Positions 21,296 to 33,975 of a stretch of 64,000 bases of DNA are shown one piece after another. Source of the DNA: Enoplolaimus lenunculus (Eukaryota; Nematoda; Enoplea; Enoplida; Thoracostomopsidae); assembly GCA_030248215.1 (NCBI GenBank), contig JASANG010003454.1, positions 1 to 64,000 on the forward strand. Direction: 5' to 3'. The position numbers and the translations under genes were made by a program. The notes under the pieces are model-generated. The model worked only from the letters and a program-made list of their open reading frames with translations. It ran no database searches and was not told where the DNA came from. The first letter of the stretch is position 1. Every line of letters begins with the position of its first letter.

Positions 21296-22595
21296 GGTCT
21301 TATCTTAATTTTTAAACAATTTTTTTGGCACCTACAAGATACAAATAAGAATGTTAGTTTTCACTTGCGCTCGATAATTTAAATTTGTCCATATAAGAAG
21401 TATTACATAACCTATACTAACTTTTCCAAGTTCTGTGGTCAGTTAGCCTTCCTTAATAACACTCCTATTAAAGGTTTAATATACCAGTGGTCCGTCCAGT
21501 ACATTATGAGAGTTGCACATTCGTGCAACTGTGTTCACTAGTAATAATAATTTTTCTAATCTTTTTAGTGTTTTTCGAATTGAATTTTTTGGAGCTAATT
21601 GTTGTGGCTTCAATCAACATTTGCAACGGTTTAAACGGAGGTTTGACTCCTGTTCTGGTTTGGGAAATTGGAAAAGGTGGCTTACATTCTGTATAGATTT
21701 TAAAGCGGAGTTTTTTTCTATTAACTGCAAAAGTGTCTAAAAACGTTTTACAGAAAATTGGAAACATTTATCGCACACAAAGCTTATCATGAAAATATTA
21801 AAAATTAATCTGCGTGTTGGTATCTTAATACAGCTTTCGTTAATTAATATTTGAAACGAACTTCTGGGAAACATATTTACCCCTGAGTAAACAAACGAAC
21901 GATTGGTCCTACGTCAACGAAACTTATCCATACGTACCAAAAAGATCTTTAATATCGAAAAAATTCTCAAGATAAATTTGACATTAAAACTTCGTGAAAT
22001 ATTAATAAAAACGCACTTGCGCTTTTTTGTACTAAAATTTGTCTTAAATTTCAAAAACAACACTTTTTCAATTTGAATGCCGACAATTGTTTTGGCTTCA
22101 GAAATACCATCTTTTTAGTATATTGTAGGTATTCAACCACAAGTTGATGCCAACTAATTAAATATCTTAACATGCGACATATCTTCATGTCACACAATGG
22201 TAAACCATGTTACCCATGATTTGTTTTGCGTATACAACCACCCAAGCATAGGGACTGTATTTTTATTGATAGAAAATAATATTACGTTCTCGGTATAACG
22301 CATCAGATATCCTGTTTCAGATATGCATGGTATAACTTGTGGTAAATCTGTTATCTGAGTTTGAGGACGAATTAGTATTAATTAGTACATACAGTCTAGG
22401 GGTTTCATAGTCAAGCTTAGTAATTATTTTGTTATTAATATGTTTAATAGCCACTTGACGTTTTGGTTGAATGGTGCGTTAATTGTTTGAAATACAACGT
22501 TCACTGACCAATGTTAGTTTGAGGAGCGTAAGAGTACGCTAAGCATATTTATTTTTAAGCCTAAGTCTTAGTGCAAGAATAAAGTCAAAAAATAA
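21296..22595. other. Gene-free stretch
   Basis: No gene seen. Open frames at 21487-21767 overlap on both strands and resemble nothing. TTAGGC-core text begins near 22550. Confidence 0.5.
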
Positions 22596-22602
22596 GCCTA
22601 AG

Positions 22603-23097
22603 GATTGCGTTATACTTCTTTTGACGTCCGGCTCCGTCCGTCATCTGTGCGGCCCAGTCCGTCACCGTGCGGCATCGTACGCAAATAACTCACGTACGAT
22701 TACTTATGGTACGAACGGTGACGGACGGTACAGTGACGGACGGCGCCGTTCGGGTGACGGACGGCGCCGTACGGGTGACGGACGGTACAGTGACGGACGG
22801 CGCCGTTCGGGTGACGGACGGCGCCGTACGGGTGACGGACGGTACAGTGACGGACGGCGCCGTACGGGTGACGGACGGTACAGTGACGGACGGCGCCGTA
22901 CGGGTGACGGACGGTACAGTGACGGACGGCGCCGTTCGGGTGACGGACGGCGCCGTACGGGTGACGGACGGTACAGTGACGGACGGCGCCGTACGGGTGA
23001 CGGACGGTACAGTGACGGACGGCGCCGTTCGGGTGACGGACGGCGACGAACGGTGACGGACGGTGCTGGACTGCTCCGGACATCACGTATAACGCAA
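22603..23097. mobile_element. GC-rich inverted-repeat element carrying a minisatellite
   Basis: The ends GATTGCGTTATAC and GTATAACGCAACC are inverse; further in, GACGTCCGG and CCGGACATCAC and then GTCCGTCAYC-type text also pair. It is nested in a TTAGGC-core element (AAGCCTAAG before; CTTAGCCAAAAATAGTCTAAA after). GC content far exceeds that of its flanks. Confidence 0.7.
22718..23032 (+). repeat. Minisatellite of three unit types (15 and 21 bases)
   Basis: Seventeen exact units: A = GTGACGGACGGTACA (15), B = GTGACGGACGG + CGCCGTTCGG (21), C = the same as B with CGCCGTACGG (21). Order is A B C A B C A C A C A B C A C A B, then a degenerate unit. Both lengths are multiples of three, so reading frames stay open on both strands across it. 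These frames are by-products, not genes. Confidence 0.95.
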
Positions 23098-23469
23098 CCC
23101 TTAGCCAAAAATAGTCTAAAAGCATTTTGTTCCAAAGCATCAAAAACTTTAAGTTTTATTTTTATGAAGATCATCTAGTGATGTGTCGATGTATGTGCAC
23201 GGTTAGTGCATGTAAACCAAAGTCATAGCTATACATGTGCGCATATACCGAAATATAAAGGTGTCGCAATCAAATACATTGGGTAGTGGTAGCATGCTTT
23301 ACTCGATTGAAAGATGACCGAGGTTCAATTCTCGGAGTGGTCTTTACCTTTAACTTTGGGCAAAACTTCGAACAGGGGTCGTGCAGACCGTGTAGTTCCA
23401 ACAAGGTGAACATACGGAAATGAAATGTTATGAAATGCTTCAGTGTTTGTTAACCATGCTTCACCTCCC

Positions 23470-23607
23470 ATGTAAAGATCATAGGCGGAACGTTTTCCGT
23501 GCGACTGCAATAGCATTACGTTAAGCTTTAGACTAAATTTTTTGCTTAGGTTCAACTTAGGTTCAGGAATATGTTTATACTGCTGCTACGGCCCTGTTCT
23601 ATACATT
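23470..23607 (-). mobile_element. TTAGGC-core element, copy
   Basis: Starts ATGTAAAGATCATAGGCGGAA and ends TGTTCTATACATTGG. The core has GCTTAGGTTCAACTTAGG, a decayed TTAGGC run. Orientation is opposite to the copy at 30870. Confidence 0.7.
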
Positions 23608-26230
23608 GGCCCAAGCGTCCAGCTAATTTGTTTTTAATGGGTAGTCGTGGTACAAATGACAATAAAATAATATATATATTTTATTATAATTTATGCATCA
23701 TTTATATAATAAAACAACCAGTGTAAGGTTAATCTTTTTACTTAACCATGAATAAACGAATCAATATAAGGAAGTAATTATTTTTTTGTTTCAAATATGT
23801 TTTCCTAATTTTTCTTCAATTTTAAAGTCGTAAGTTTTTTAAGACAAAAAGCGACCACTCGAGGTAGACGCGCTACGTTAATCAAATATAATTACTAGAT
23901 TAAGCCAAGTATAATACCGAGTTTTTTTGCTCATATTCCGGAAACTAGAATAGAAAAAATTTAAGGAAAGAATCTATACCGAAGATAGCGGGTTCAATTC
24001 AACTTGACCATTCTAACACAGTTGACAATACCGGCTTGCGTTGCAACCTGGCATTTGAACCCGATACTTTTTACATTAATTCGCTTTCAACGATCTTTCT
24101 GTAGCGGATTTAACTCTGACTTGGAGCCGGAAGTAATGTTTATGACGATCCGGTTGACCAATCTCAAACTGTTCTACCAACAAAGTTTCTAAAACGCAGC
24201 GAATGTCCGCCGAGGGTGTGCCCGCTTTCAATAAATTTTCCTTCAATCTACTTGTTTTTCATAACGCCGTTATTAATGTTTTTTTCGATTTTTCACACTA
24301 TATAGTGCATATTTTTCAGGTAATTTTTAATTTCTTCAAGTCCTTTAGCGACTTGAATAGAGACATATATTATTTCCGAGTTTAACTTAACTCGGATGAA
24401 GTTAAACCTTGCAGTTTTAATTTGTATCAGAATTTTCAATAATGTTTTCGGTTTGCCAAATCAACTGATGATGCTTCAAAATACGCAATTATTATAAGCT
24501 TCTGCTCCTGATTTTACAACGGTATTAATATGGAAGCTGTGTGTATCTATTGAAACGATGATCTTTTAAGCCTTAGACTGTTTAAGGTTAAAGTCGTCTT
24601 AAGTCATGTTTCTTCAATTTAGTAAATATTTTACAACAAATTATGCAAACGCCGTGTATAACGTAACAATTGACGTTCTGTGGCAAGTGCAATTATAGGT
24701 TAAAAGTTCCATGTGTTAAGCTCTGAATTAAAGCTAAAGATAAATGTTATTATCTACATCACCTAGTCCTAACAGCTACAATCAAATTATGTTGAGATTG
24801 ATCGGGGAAGGAAAAATAGATCCAATTAAATTTCACTTTAACATATCAATAAATGTGTTCCTCTAAAGGTGCCAAACAAAAATCCCCCCAAGCTATCAAT
24901 TAAAATGTCCTCTTGGATTTACTAGAAACGTTTAATTGATCAAGCAATTAATTAGAGGGAGCCTAAAGAATGTCAGACCGGATTAATATTTTTATTCACG
25001 CTTATTCTGCTTGAAAATATTAAACTTTGGAATCGCTATAGCCCCAATCCCTACAGCTCAAAGTCTGAATATTGGGCTACAAATTGCTACGTTTATGCTT
25101 AATTTGCATGAATAGGCGTTTCAGAACCATTAGAAGCTCTAGACTAAACTGAATAACTGTCAGTCACAACAGCTAGGCTTTGATTGCAGTCTAAAGTGTT
25201 TTTAGCACAAAGTTCGCCTGAATTTACTCGAAAATCGAGTTATCGTTAAACTTTATACTATCAAATTGAGCAAAAAAGGTGCTTTTGAAAAACTAAGGTT
25301 AACCACCAATTTTACCATCAATAATTTCCATTGTTATTCGTACATCTACTGCGATTAGCAATTACGACATGCGTCAAACAACAATATATCTGACTAAGAA
25401 CAGTGCATTTATTGCAAAAAAACCATCCTGTTACTGGTTGAAACAATGATCCAAGGAGGGACGACACTCAGATGCACTTCCATTCATCAGTAATCAAAGC
25501 TGAATCTCTTTGTGTATAATCTTGGCACAAGAATTGCATTTGGTTTCTCGCTCGCCTCATTCGGGACTTTTTTTCACTGTTATATATCGCGTTCCACTTG
25601 TCATAAATAGCTGGATACACCACTGAGTCCGTTTTAGGTAACGATCTGTTTGATATTTACATACTGCTAAATCAAGCTTTATTTGCGTAAATATGGAGTG
25701 TTGTAGCTAAGTAATTTTTAATTCAAGTTATTATTTTTATATTTGCAATTACTGGTAAAAATCATTTCTTCTACCTAATATGCCAGTAAACTAGCCAGAA
25801 CTGTAAGTGCTAGTAATTTGATGGTTGCTAATGCATTAATTGCATGACTTGGTTTAGGTATATAGTTGTAATAGCGATTTGGAGTTAAAAATGCCCAGCG
25901 TTACTTGTTTACATCATTAAAAGTGTTATTTCTTAAATAAGTTCACGACATGATGTATAAATTTATTATTTTACAAAAACAAATGTACTAATTGCATTTT
26001 GTGCAGAAAAAAATTAAAACGCAAATCACATAAATTATATTCTAATAAAGCCTGTGGCCGGAATGATTTTCGAGCAAAGTAGTAGCGTTTGGACGTAGGC
26101 TTCGGCTGTATAGGCTATTACACTATGGATCATTCGCGTAATACTGCTTGCACTACTGCAAAAAAATGTCCAGGTCTGGGCAGCAACCAAAGCCTTTTTT
26201 GTAAACTGTTACGACCCATATTTCGAAAAC
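23608..26230. other. Gene-free stretch
   Basis: About 2.6 kb of AT-rich sequence. The only ORFs are near 60 codons and resemble nothing. Some microsatellite-like TATATA near 23670. No splice-bounded conserved exon was recognised. Confidence 0.5.
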
Positions 26231-26408
26231 ATCTGTTACCATAGTATAAGCATAATCCTAAGCCTAAGTTTAAGCCTAAACCTAAGCCTAATCGTAGGAG
26301 AGTTTATACCTTTGCCGTATCCTCAGCTTATGCCTAAGCCTAAGAAAAAAAATTCGTTTAAAGCTCAAGCTTACTCTATTGCAGTCCCGCAAAAAACGTT
26401 CCGCTGTT
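26231..26408 (+). mobile_element. TTAGGC-core element, copy
   Basis: It has GTTACCATAGTATAAGCATAA, repeated CCTAAG(T/C) up to CCTAAACCTAAGCCTAA, and the right end TACTCTATTGCAGTCCCGC, AAAAAACGTTCCGC. The outermost bases are decayed. Confidence 0.7.
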
Positions 26409-29400
26409 AGTAAGTATAATAATATTCAGGTTATAACGAATAAATTGCATATGAAAATTTTGACCAAAATGCGGGTTGGGATTTAATTCGCCAGTGCTTC
26501 TGTGATCTAAAATTCAATAAAGCGACTGTAGGTCTTTATGAAACCTTTGTATCCTGGGTTGATATATACTTCTCATACTGTTTTAAAAGCAACCAGCCAC
26601 CGCTTGGTTTGTTTACAGAACTAAACCCATTGTTCTTGGTGTTATAACTCAATGACGCCAAGTTGATCCTTTAATATGAAAGTTCTAGGATTCTACGGAA
26701 CATATCGTGTTTCCCATTACTGTTTTAATTCTCCTCTCTATTATATTTTGGTAACAATTGCACAATGTTTTGCTCGCGTTGCAGGTTTAAATCCATAATC
26801 TTGCGTGATTGGTTACCCGGCTTCCTATTGCCCGATTGCCTCCCGCTTCCATCGCTCATGGCAGATGGGACATTACTCGCGGGTAAAAATTTTTTGTTTG
26901 CGTGGGTAAAACCGGGTAGGAAGAGTAACAAATTATGCAAGATTTCAAGTGGTAATAAGGTTTTAGGAATGCGAAACATTTTGAATATGCTAGGTGAGAT
27001 AAACAAATATTTACAAGCAAACTATTTTAATTGTTAACAAAGACCAAATTTCTGAATAACTTATTTAAAATTTCTCTTTTTGTGACTACAGCTGGCTGTA
27101 TAAAAAGGTTGAAATTTCATGGTTGTAAACACAGGTTCGTGTTATAATACTTTATAGGGGGCTTTGATGTTAGAGTTTAATGATAACTAGTAATCCGGAG
27201 TTGCACGCATGTGAAACTCTCCTTTTATACTGCGTTTTGGCCTATGTTCAAGAGTATTTGTTTTTAAGCAGGTTTGTCTAAGCTTTGAAGCTTAAGTGAC
27301 ATCTCAAACAACCAAATCATCATTTTAATTTATACTGGGTTATTGGTTTGGTACTGCATGCACTCCTAATAAAGGAAAGACTGAATCTGGGATTCCGCTC
27401 TGTAGTGGAAAATACACTTCGCAACTTGAACATAGCTAAAGACAACATATCAATATCCTATCGATGGCTAATAGCACAAAACACAAAACATCCAAGCAAT
27501 AATGGTTACTAAGAAAATCGAAACAACAGTTTTATGTCTTTGCAACTTCTATTAATTTGCATATTGTGACTTTGCTGGAACGCTGCCCAAAATACGTAGG
27601 TGGGGCATTCCAACTTTAATATATAGATAACAGTTCTCCACGTTTCAATTGAGATTAAGTAAATGGCATAACTTCTTTCAATAGCGAACAACTTCTGTTC
27701 TACGCTAGCTGTCGCGTACTATGAAAAGGAATGCTAAATCTGAAATTTCAGTCCACATGCCTTTAGGCTAAAAACTTTGCCCAGTTTAGTCACCCGGATA
27801 AGAGGGGCAGTCACTGTATTTATTTCACCTGTCCATAGGGTACCACATTGTAGTTCGGTTCAGGTTATTATTTACCTTCAACTCAGCTCCAGTTGTCTAG
27901 ACCCTACACTTTTAAAGCTAATATCAGGCATTTTCGAAGGGCGATAAAGTATGCATTTTGGTAGCTCTTTCAAATAAGCCGGCTGTTTCAATGCATCTTG
28001 GTAACTCTTTGAAATAAGCCGGTTGTTTCAATGTGTCAAATAATTTTTTGTTTGCTTACTACGCTTCCTTGCAAGAATTTTGACTCAAAGTTATACTCTC
28101 CAGAAATAAAGGTTTGGTTATGCACCTGGCGTAGATGGTAGAAAAATACAGTTTTTAAATTTTGCAACTTATATTAAAAGCTTGAAATCAAGAACAGGAC
28201 ATCAACCGTAGGGAACCTAAAACAAGCTCATGCAATTTATAATTTGTAAGCCGTGGGATGTTTTTAGATTAGACCGCCCGCAGACAACAAACAAAATTGA
28301 TAGAGAAACATGTATGCTACTCTGTGGAGGCGGAAGGCATAACAAACCAATTTATTCCTTTAGCTTACCACTCATGTTAAAAATACAAAACGTTTGTTGC
28401 GTTTTAATATTGAATATAAAATAGCGTTTGGCTATTACGCTAAATGACATGCGCGTTGCGTAATAAACGTTTTGTGCGACTATAAAGACAAAGGTAATTG
28501 TATGATATTCAACAAACATTGTTTGAAATGTCAAACAATTATGAGTTAGGCTCAAAATATATATATCTTAAATTCGAGACTTTTATTTCTGAATGTTTAA
28601 TAAAGTTTAAAATATATTAAAGTTAAAAGTTTGGCTATTCAAATTGTTTATATTCCATAAGCGATTAAAACAACTATATATTTCTGTTATAGGGACAAAT
28701 ATGCTCGAAATAGGTATAACAGTAGTTTTGCTGATTTTGCAGAAATGTACGTCTTAGAAACAAAGGTTCGCCGGAAAGCTGACTCCAAAATAGGATGGCC
28801 ACGTTCAAACAAATTTCTCTAATTTTACAATCTAAGATACGTCCAAGACGTAGACCCGAATTACCTTTAAAATTCAATTTTTACTTACTTATTACACATT
28901 AGAAACGATGCAACTGTACTTTACACGCATTAAAATAATTAGAAACTTAGTTCTTGAATATAACACAATGATTTCTTGAAAATAAAAAAGTCTGTTAGAA
29001 TTTTATATATGTAATTTTTTAAAGACATTTATTTTTGTTTCTGAGCTGTATATTAGACTATTAACGCCTGAAATTGCATGGTTCATAGTGTGTATAATTT
29101 AAGAAATGAAAAGTCTTGAAACTTGACAAAACTCGAATATCATATGATATTCCTAAATTTCTGTGAGTATCATTTGATATTCGCCGGGGTGTGATCTTCG
29201 CGTGCTTATATACAATTGAAAAGTTGGAAGACAGAGACAAAAACTTGCTTTAAAAGCAACAAATACGTCCTGCTGATTTCGTAAACTAAGCTCGTACGTA
29301 ATCAAAAAGTGTTTCAAATTCTAGTACTTCTATGACATTTAGCTACCTCAAGTCTCAAGTACACAGACATTTGGAAACATATCATATCTTATGACATTCG

Positions 29401-30119
29401 TAGATGGTACGCTGAATATCATAACATACAGAGGTACAAAATACGACGCTACCTGCACATGATGCTGGCAGACGACTACGAATTTTGAATATGACATGGG
29501 ATGTTGCTAAATAGTGTAATAGGTTCATGTATGTCCCAAGCTGTTCCAGTTATAGCATCAACCCGCATTAAAGACGGATAATATGTACTCAAATTGAAAC
29601 CACTAATACAAATGAGTGTTGTCTTTGCTCAGAACAACACATCTTTAAGTTGTCATTTCGTGGTTTTGCCACCCCACCAGTGGCGGATCCAAAAATCTGT
29701 GATGGACTGGGGCATGATGGCAAATGTTATGAAACGCAAAACACTACAACATATTCTCTTACTTAAAGCAAGAATAATTTAGGCCTGTCGACCAATAGAA
29801 ACCTGCCTAAAAGTAGTGTTGACTGAGACTCAAGAATATTTTCACCGTTCATCGATGAAAAACCGCCCGCTTATTACTGAAAACTTAACCCTCAAGTCAA
29901 TATTAACGAGGACTTTTTCCAGTCATATTTTTCCAGTTAATATTTCATGTATGAATAATGACTGAGCGTTAATTTCGTAGACGAGATGTTATTGCCTGAC
30001 AATTCAACTAAGATGGCATACTAACAACTAATCTTAATTACATTTCGCAGTGAGTATAAATGAAATTATGGCTAAATCCTAGCAGATGAGAATGTGGGCA
30101 AAGTCTGTTTTTGCCACTT
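26409..30119. other. Gene-free stretch with scattered element fragments
   Basis: No gene recognised. It contains half of a family T element at about 27784-27900 (GTCACCCGGATAAGAGGGG, GTAGTTCGGTTCAGG), a tandem pair at about 27955-28040 (GCAT(C/T)TTGGTA(A/G)CTCTTT, AAATAAGCCGGYTGTTTCAA), and a hAT-type end at about 29679 (CAGTGGCGGATCC). Confidence 0.5.
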
Positions 30120-30260
30120 TACCTGTACAAATATAAGGCTACAGCTTAGGCTTAGACTTCCGTATACACTTCGGGAATCGTTTTGCCTAAGATTTAGGCT
30201 TACGCTTAGCTATAGGTAATTCTTGAAATAAGCCTAAATTTAAGCCTAGACGTAAATGCG
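30120..30260 (-). mobile_element. TTAGGC-core element, decayed copy
   Basis: TTAGGCTTAGACTTCC, GCCTAAGATTTAGGCTTACG and later CCTAAATTTAAGCCTAGACG carry the degenerate hexamer in both orientations. The end sequences are poorly kept. Confidence 0.45.
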
Positions 30261-30461
30261 GAAATAAGTGCACAAGAGCCCTGAATTCATACACGAGACG
30301 AAATTGTATTTGCGTTGATGGAGCCGAGTCCTACTTTACAGCGAATCTCAAAATATCACGTGTTTATTTCAGAGTTCACTTAATTTATTCGGGTTAAGTA
30401 ACTATATTTATTCGCAAAGACATAAATTGCCAATAAAGTGAATAAATTACTATTTTTAATA

Positions 30462-32686
30462 ATGAAATATAATTGTGTTAACTGGCTGGTTGCGATTGTA
30501 TTTCCGATTATCATTGTTGCCTCTACAGGACCAAATGGTAAATGTTTTGGCTCTTGAACACTTTCTGACTCACGTTCAAGGTGTGGGCTAAAGTTTAAGT
30601 AGTGCCAGAGCAGACAGGGGTGGGCGGTCTCCCCAAACTCCAGGGTGGGAGTCCCCAAACTTGCGAGCGATGCGAGCGATAAGCCAGACGTATTTTAGAA
30701 CATCGGCTGTTTTTGTTTCAACCGGTTAGGGTGGGGGCCCTTTCGGGGTGGCACACCAAATGGGGGGTATAAGGGGTGGCTGCTCCGTCCCTGTGGTTAA
30801 GCAAATGCTTTGGGCTTCGGTATAGGCATTGGTAAGCATTTTCCTAGGCCTAAGCCTAAGCGTGTACGTCCAATGTATAGAATAGGTACGTAACAGTAGT
30901 ATAAGCATATTTTCAAGCCTAAGCCTAAGCCTAAGCAAAAATATATCTACAATTTAAAGTTACATTATAGCAGACCGCAGAAAAACGCTCCACCCCTGAT
31001 CTTTACACATGCCGCGTGTACGCAGAAGTGTGAAATCTGAAATAGATTTATTATATTTTTGAAGCAACTTTCTGTAGATTTAGTGAGTAAAAGGTACAAA
31101 ACAATTTTACGCTTTTATGTCTTTCTCTCATAAAAATTTTCTATTTTATTTAATATTTAATTTCAGGTTAGGATTTTAACTAGAAACGTTAGTGTAAAAT
31201 TGACTTCGTAGCTATTAACGATAGTAGAGGACCTTACAAGTAGCTTGTGAAGAGATTTTCACTGGCAGGCTATGGGCAGTAAAAATTGTGACTCGGGTTA
31301 AATTATATAATTAATTAATGAGTGCATTTAAAATTTATTGCGAACGACCGCGCGACCTTAATCTGTTTCTGTGTCAGATTTTGTCAAAAATTGTATAAGT
31401 TTTCAATTTTCACTTTTTAAATTTTACAAACTGTATATATACTGCAATTCAAAACAAAAAGCAGTAATATTTCAACATGAGAAGAACATCGCAAAATGGT
31501 ACAGAAGGACGATGACTGAAACGAATTAAAATGACTAAATATGTATTCGCTTATTCTGGGTAGCAAAAAACTGAAATTGCATTAAAACGCGTAAAAAATG
31601 AAATCGTGCACCAATTTGAAAACATGTAACCTCGAACACTATTTTTTCTGTCTTAACGGAAACAAAAATCATTTACCAGTATGTATTTGTGAAATTGAAT
31701 GTACGTAAAAACACTTTAAGGATCAGACTGGACATATCTTAGCGTTAAAGCGTATTTATAATTTTTTTCAATACTGGGTAGCAAAACGACTGCGCCAAAG
31801 CGACAAAATCATTTGTTTTTCAACTCGTGTTTTAGGTAACATCCGTGATACCGCGAGGCTTGTTGTCATAAAGCATCCAGTTGCCAAACGTTTGCTAGGA
31901 GGTCCGGAAAATTCGTTGTACATTGTATTACCATCTGATTCAAACAGCGGCCATGACGGCACATCCGTTGGACCGGACCATTTCGGCAGCGATGTCAGCC
32001 ATCTCAACCAACCAGGAGAACTGGTATCAGATTATCTTCGGAGCCACTTGCACCAACTTGACGACAACAGCAAGCGTTCAGCAAATTTTCTTCGATTTGG
32101 AAAACGCGACTCAAGCGGCGGTACAGGCGGCCAGGGGTATTCTTTAACAGGCGCGACCAAATTTCTTCGGTTCGGTAAACGTGGCCGCAGGCGATCTGCT
32201 GAGGTTGCTGGAGATATAGGTGGACTGCAGTCCGTGAAACGTTCGGCAAATTTTCTACGATTTGGCAGAAGCCGTGAAGATGATTATATGACTACTGCGG
32301 CGTTCGGTAAGCGTTCCGCCAATTTCCTTCGATTTGGTCGAAGGTTTCGACGGAACGCGAACGTCCGAGCGCCAGTAGTCGCGCATCCAGTGTTGATGTT
32401 TGGCCGAAAACGAAATGCCGTCGGCCAAGGGTTGACTCAAGATTTTTCGATCGATGAATTGCCTAATTTACACGATCGCTTCGCGTCGTATGGGAAACGA
32501 TCAGCGCAAAGACTAACAGACGACCACGGCCAGCACCAAAGAGTCATTGTGGTTGACGTTCATCCTACGAAAAGCGGTGAACGGCGGCGAAAATCTGGAG
32601 AAGTCGCACTTTGGTTGGATGCCGCTGAAGAATTTGGAAAACGCTACGGTGTTCACGATCCGGCGACGTTGCGGTTTGGAAAATGA
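30462..32686 (+). CDS. FMRFamide-like (FLP-1-like) neuropeptide precursor, two exons
   Basis: Exon 1, 30462-30537, encodes a start Met and signal peptide (MKYNCVNWLVAIVF, PIIIVAS) and ends AATG|GTAAAT. Exon 2, 31836-32686, follows TTTTAG, enters in matching phase 1 and runs to the stop, giving 308 residues. Peptides with Gly amidation and basic cleavage sites: SANFLRFG at about 107-114, 162-169 and 186-193; a longer peptide ending TKFLRFG at 139; one ending HPVLMFG at 215; one ending RFASYG at 245; and YGVHDPATLRFG at the C-terminus, followed by a single Lys. Nematode flp-1 peptides end PNFLRFG, so this is nearest to that family but lacks the Pro. Secreted from neurons after dibasic cleavage and amidation. 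The class A receptor at 18157 lies about 11 kb upstream; no link is shown. Confidence 0.88.
30610..30800. other. G-run-rich patch in the FLP intron
   Basis: Several runs of 3-6 G on the plus strand (CAGGGGTGGGCGG; GGGTGGGAG; GGGTGGGGGCC; GGGGGGTATAAGGGG). The start CAGGGGTGGGC resembles a hAT end, but no matching opposite end was found. Such text could form G-quadruplexes. Its role is unknown. Confidence 0.35.
30870..31010 (+). mobile_element. TTAGGC-core element, full copy (reference), in the FLP intron
   Basis: It runs from CCAATGTATAGAATAGG to CACCCCTGATCTTTACACAT. The ends are imperfect inverses (ATGTATAGAATAGGTACGTAAC against ATGTGTAAAGATCAGGGG). The core has CCTAAGCCTAAGCCTAAG, three uninterrupted nematode telomere hexamers. 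No coding capacity. A partial tract also precedes it (GGCCTAAGCCTAAGCG, about 30848). Confidence 0.8.
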
Positions 32687-33044
32687 AAAAAAATTATTTT
32701 AAAAATTCTAGACATAATTTTAACCACTGTGGCTTTTTTGATGAAATGTTTAGTTTAACCTTGGACTGTAGTGTGTTGTTGCGCTAAAATAAGATTTATT
32801 TTTAATATTTAGAAACATACCTAGCATACAAATTGATAATGAAGAGCATTTGTGTCCCCACCTCTTGTGTATTGGGGCGCATTTTACTAATTTAGCACAA
32901 AGCCTTGTAACATTGCAACAATCGACTCTAAATTTCAAACTATAAAACATTTTCTGAGCTGTCGCTGTCCCAATTTAAGCTTTTAGCAACAAACCAGGTC
33001 TTCAACACAGAAGGCAAAGCCGAAAAAATGATGCATAACAAAGT

Positions 33045-33139
33045 TGCTTAGGCTTAAGCTTATTGTTTTGCTTAGGTTAAGCTTAGGCTTAGGAATTTGT
33101 TTATACTACTGTTACGTTCCTGTTCTATTTATTGGCCCA
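33045..33139 (-). mobile_element. TTAGGC-core element, partial copy
   Basis: TTGCTTAGGCTTAAGC, AAGCTTAGGCTTAGG, then TTTATACTACTGTTACG and TGTTCTATTTATTGG. The opposite end is missing. Confidence 0.65.
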
Positions 33140-33786
33140 AATGCCTACTTGTCTACTGACATTTTATTTCTAGCTTTATCCAAATTCAGATTTTACGCTT
33201 GTGGCGAAAACTGTGTCCTTTAATAATATTGCTGTATTTAATGTGTGCGATGTCATGAAAAAGTTTCATGAATTATTTTGCATTGCTTTATGTGAATGCA
33301 ATACGTGTTTGCAAGAGTTGTAATAAACTATGAGTAAATATGTTTAATAATGAATCTACACTGCAAACAATGGGGAGTCAAATTGACTGTCTCCGAAATA
33401 GTCTGTTCGGGACTACACAAACTGGGTCAAATTCGAATCCACCACAGACAAATTTGGAACTTCATTTGATTATAGAGCAGAAATTTAAGTAAAAACTTAA
33501 AGATACACCTACATCTTTGTATTTCAAACAATCATTTTCACATAAAAAGTGATCCTAAAACTTGGACATTAATTTGTTACAATAGACATATTTTCAACAG
33601 CACTTAAATATAGTTTAACCCCGTAGTTCGCTTGCGATTGGTCAGATAACTTTTGATTACAAATCATCTTAAGGCTTGTTTTAGTACGCCAGACAGAGTA
33701 AAAACTGACAGAAAAATCCGTTATTACCATTCTGGCTTGTTTAGATTGATTTCCAACGGGAAACAATTTTACGAGGTTGGAAATAG

Positions 33787-33975
33787 TGCCCATAGTCTCA
33801 AATGTGTGTTGCACAATTACCAGTTGGGGAAGATCTTACAGCTTTATAACCATTGAGTGCTAACGCTCAAAATTTTGCAGATTTTTCGCGTTTGACTTGC
33901 TCTACTTCCGTACCAAATTTAATTTCAACAGCTGAAATAGTTATCGAGTTTCAAGGCCTATTACTACATGATGCA
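33787..33975. mobile_element. Miniature element, TTCTCAAATG family, decayed copy
   Basis: GTGCCCATAGTCTCAAATGTG at the left and TACCAGTTGGGG nearby match the family. Later AACAGCTGAAATAGTTATCG and CCTATTACTACATGATG correspond to the 51361 copy. Confidence 0.5.

Noticed and set aside
22621-23178. Four long overlapping ORFs (both strands) encoding SDGRRRTGDGRY- or VTDGAVR-type repeats
   Set aside because: They are by-products of a minisatellite whose units are 15 or 21 bases; no signal, domain or splice context supports coding.
23281-23345. tRNA-like text (GTAGTGGTAGCATGC ... GAGGTTCAATTCTCGG)
   Set aside because: Box-like words are present but the acceptor arms do not pair and the T loop has the wrong length.
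26725-27037. Overlapping ORFs on both strands of about 90 codons
   Set aside because: No recognisable domain and no splice or start context; the frames are open on both strands by composition.
30848-31010. A true telomere or chromosome end (TTAGGC repeats)
   Set aside because: Only about three perfect hexamers, inside a transposable element repeated across the window.
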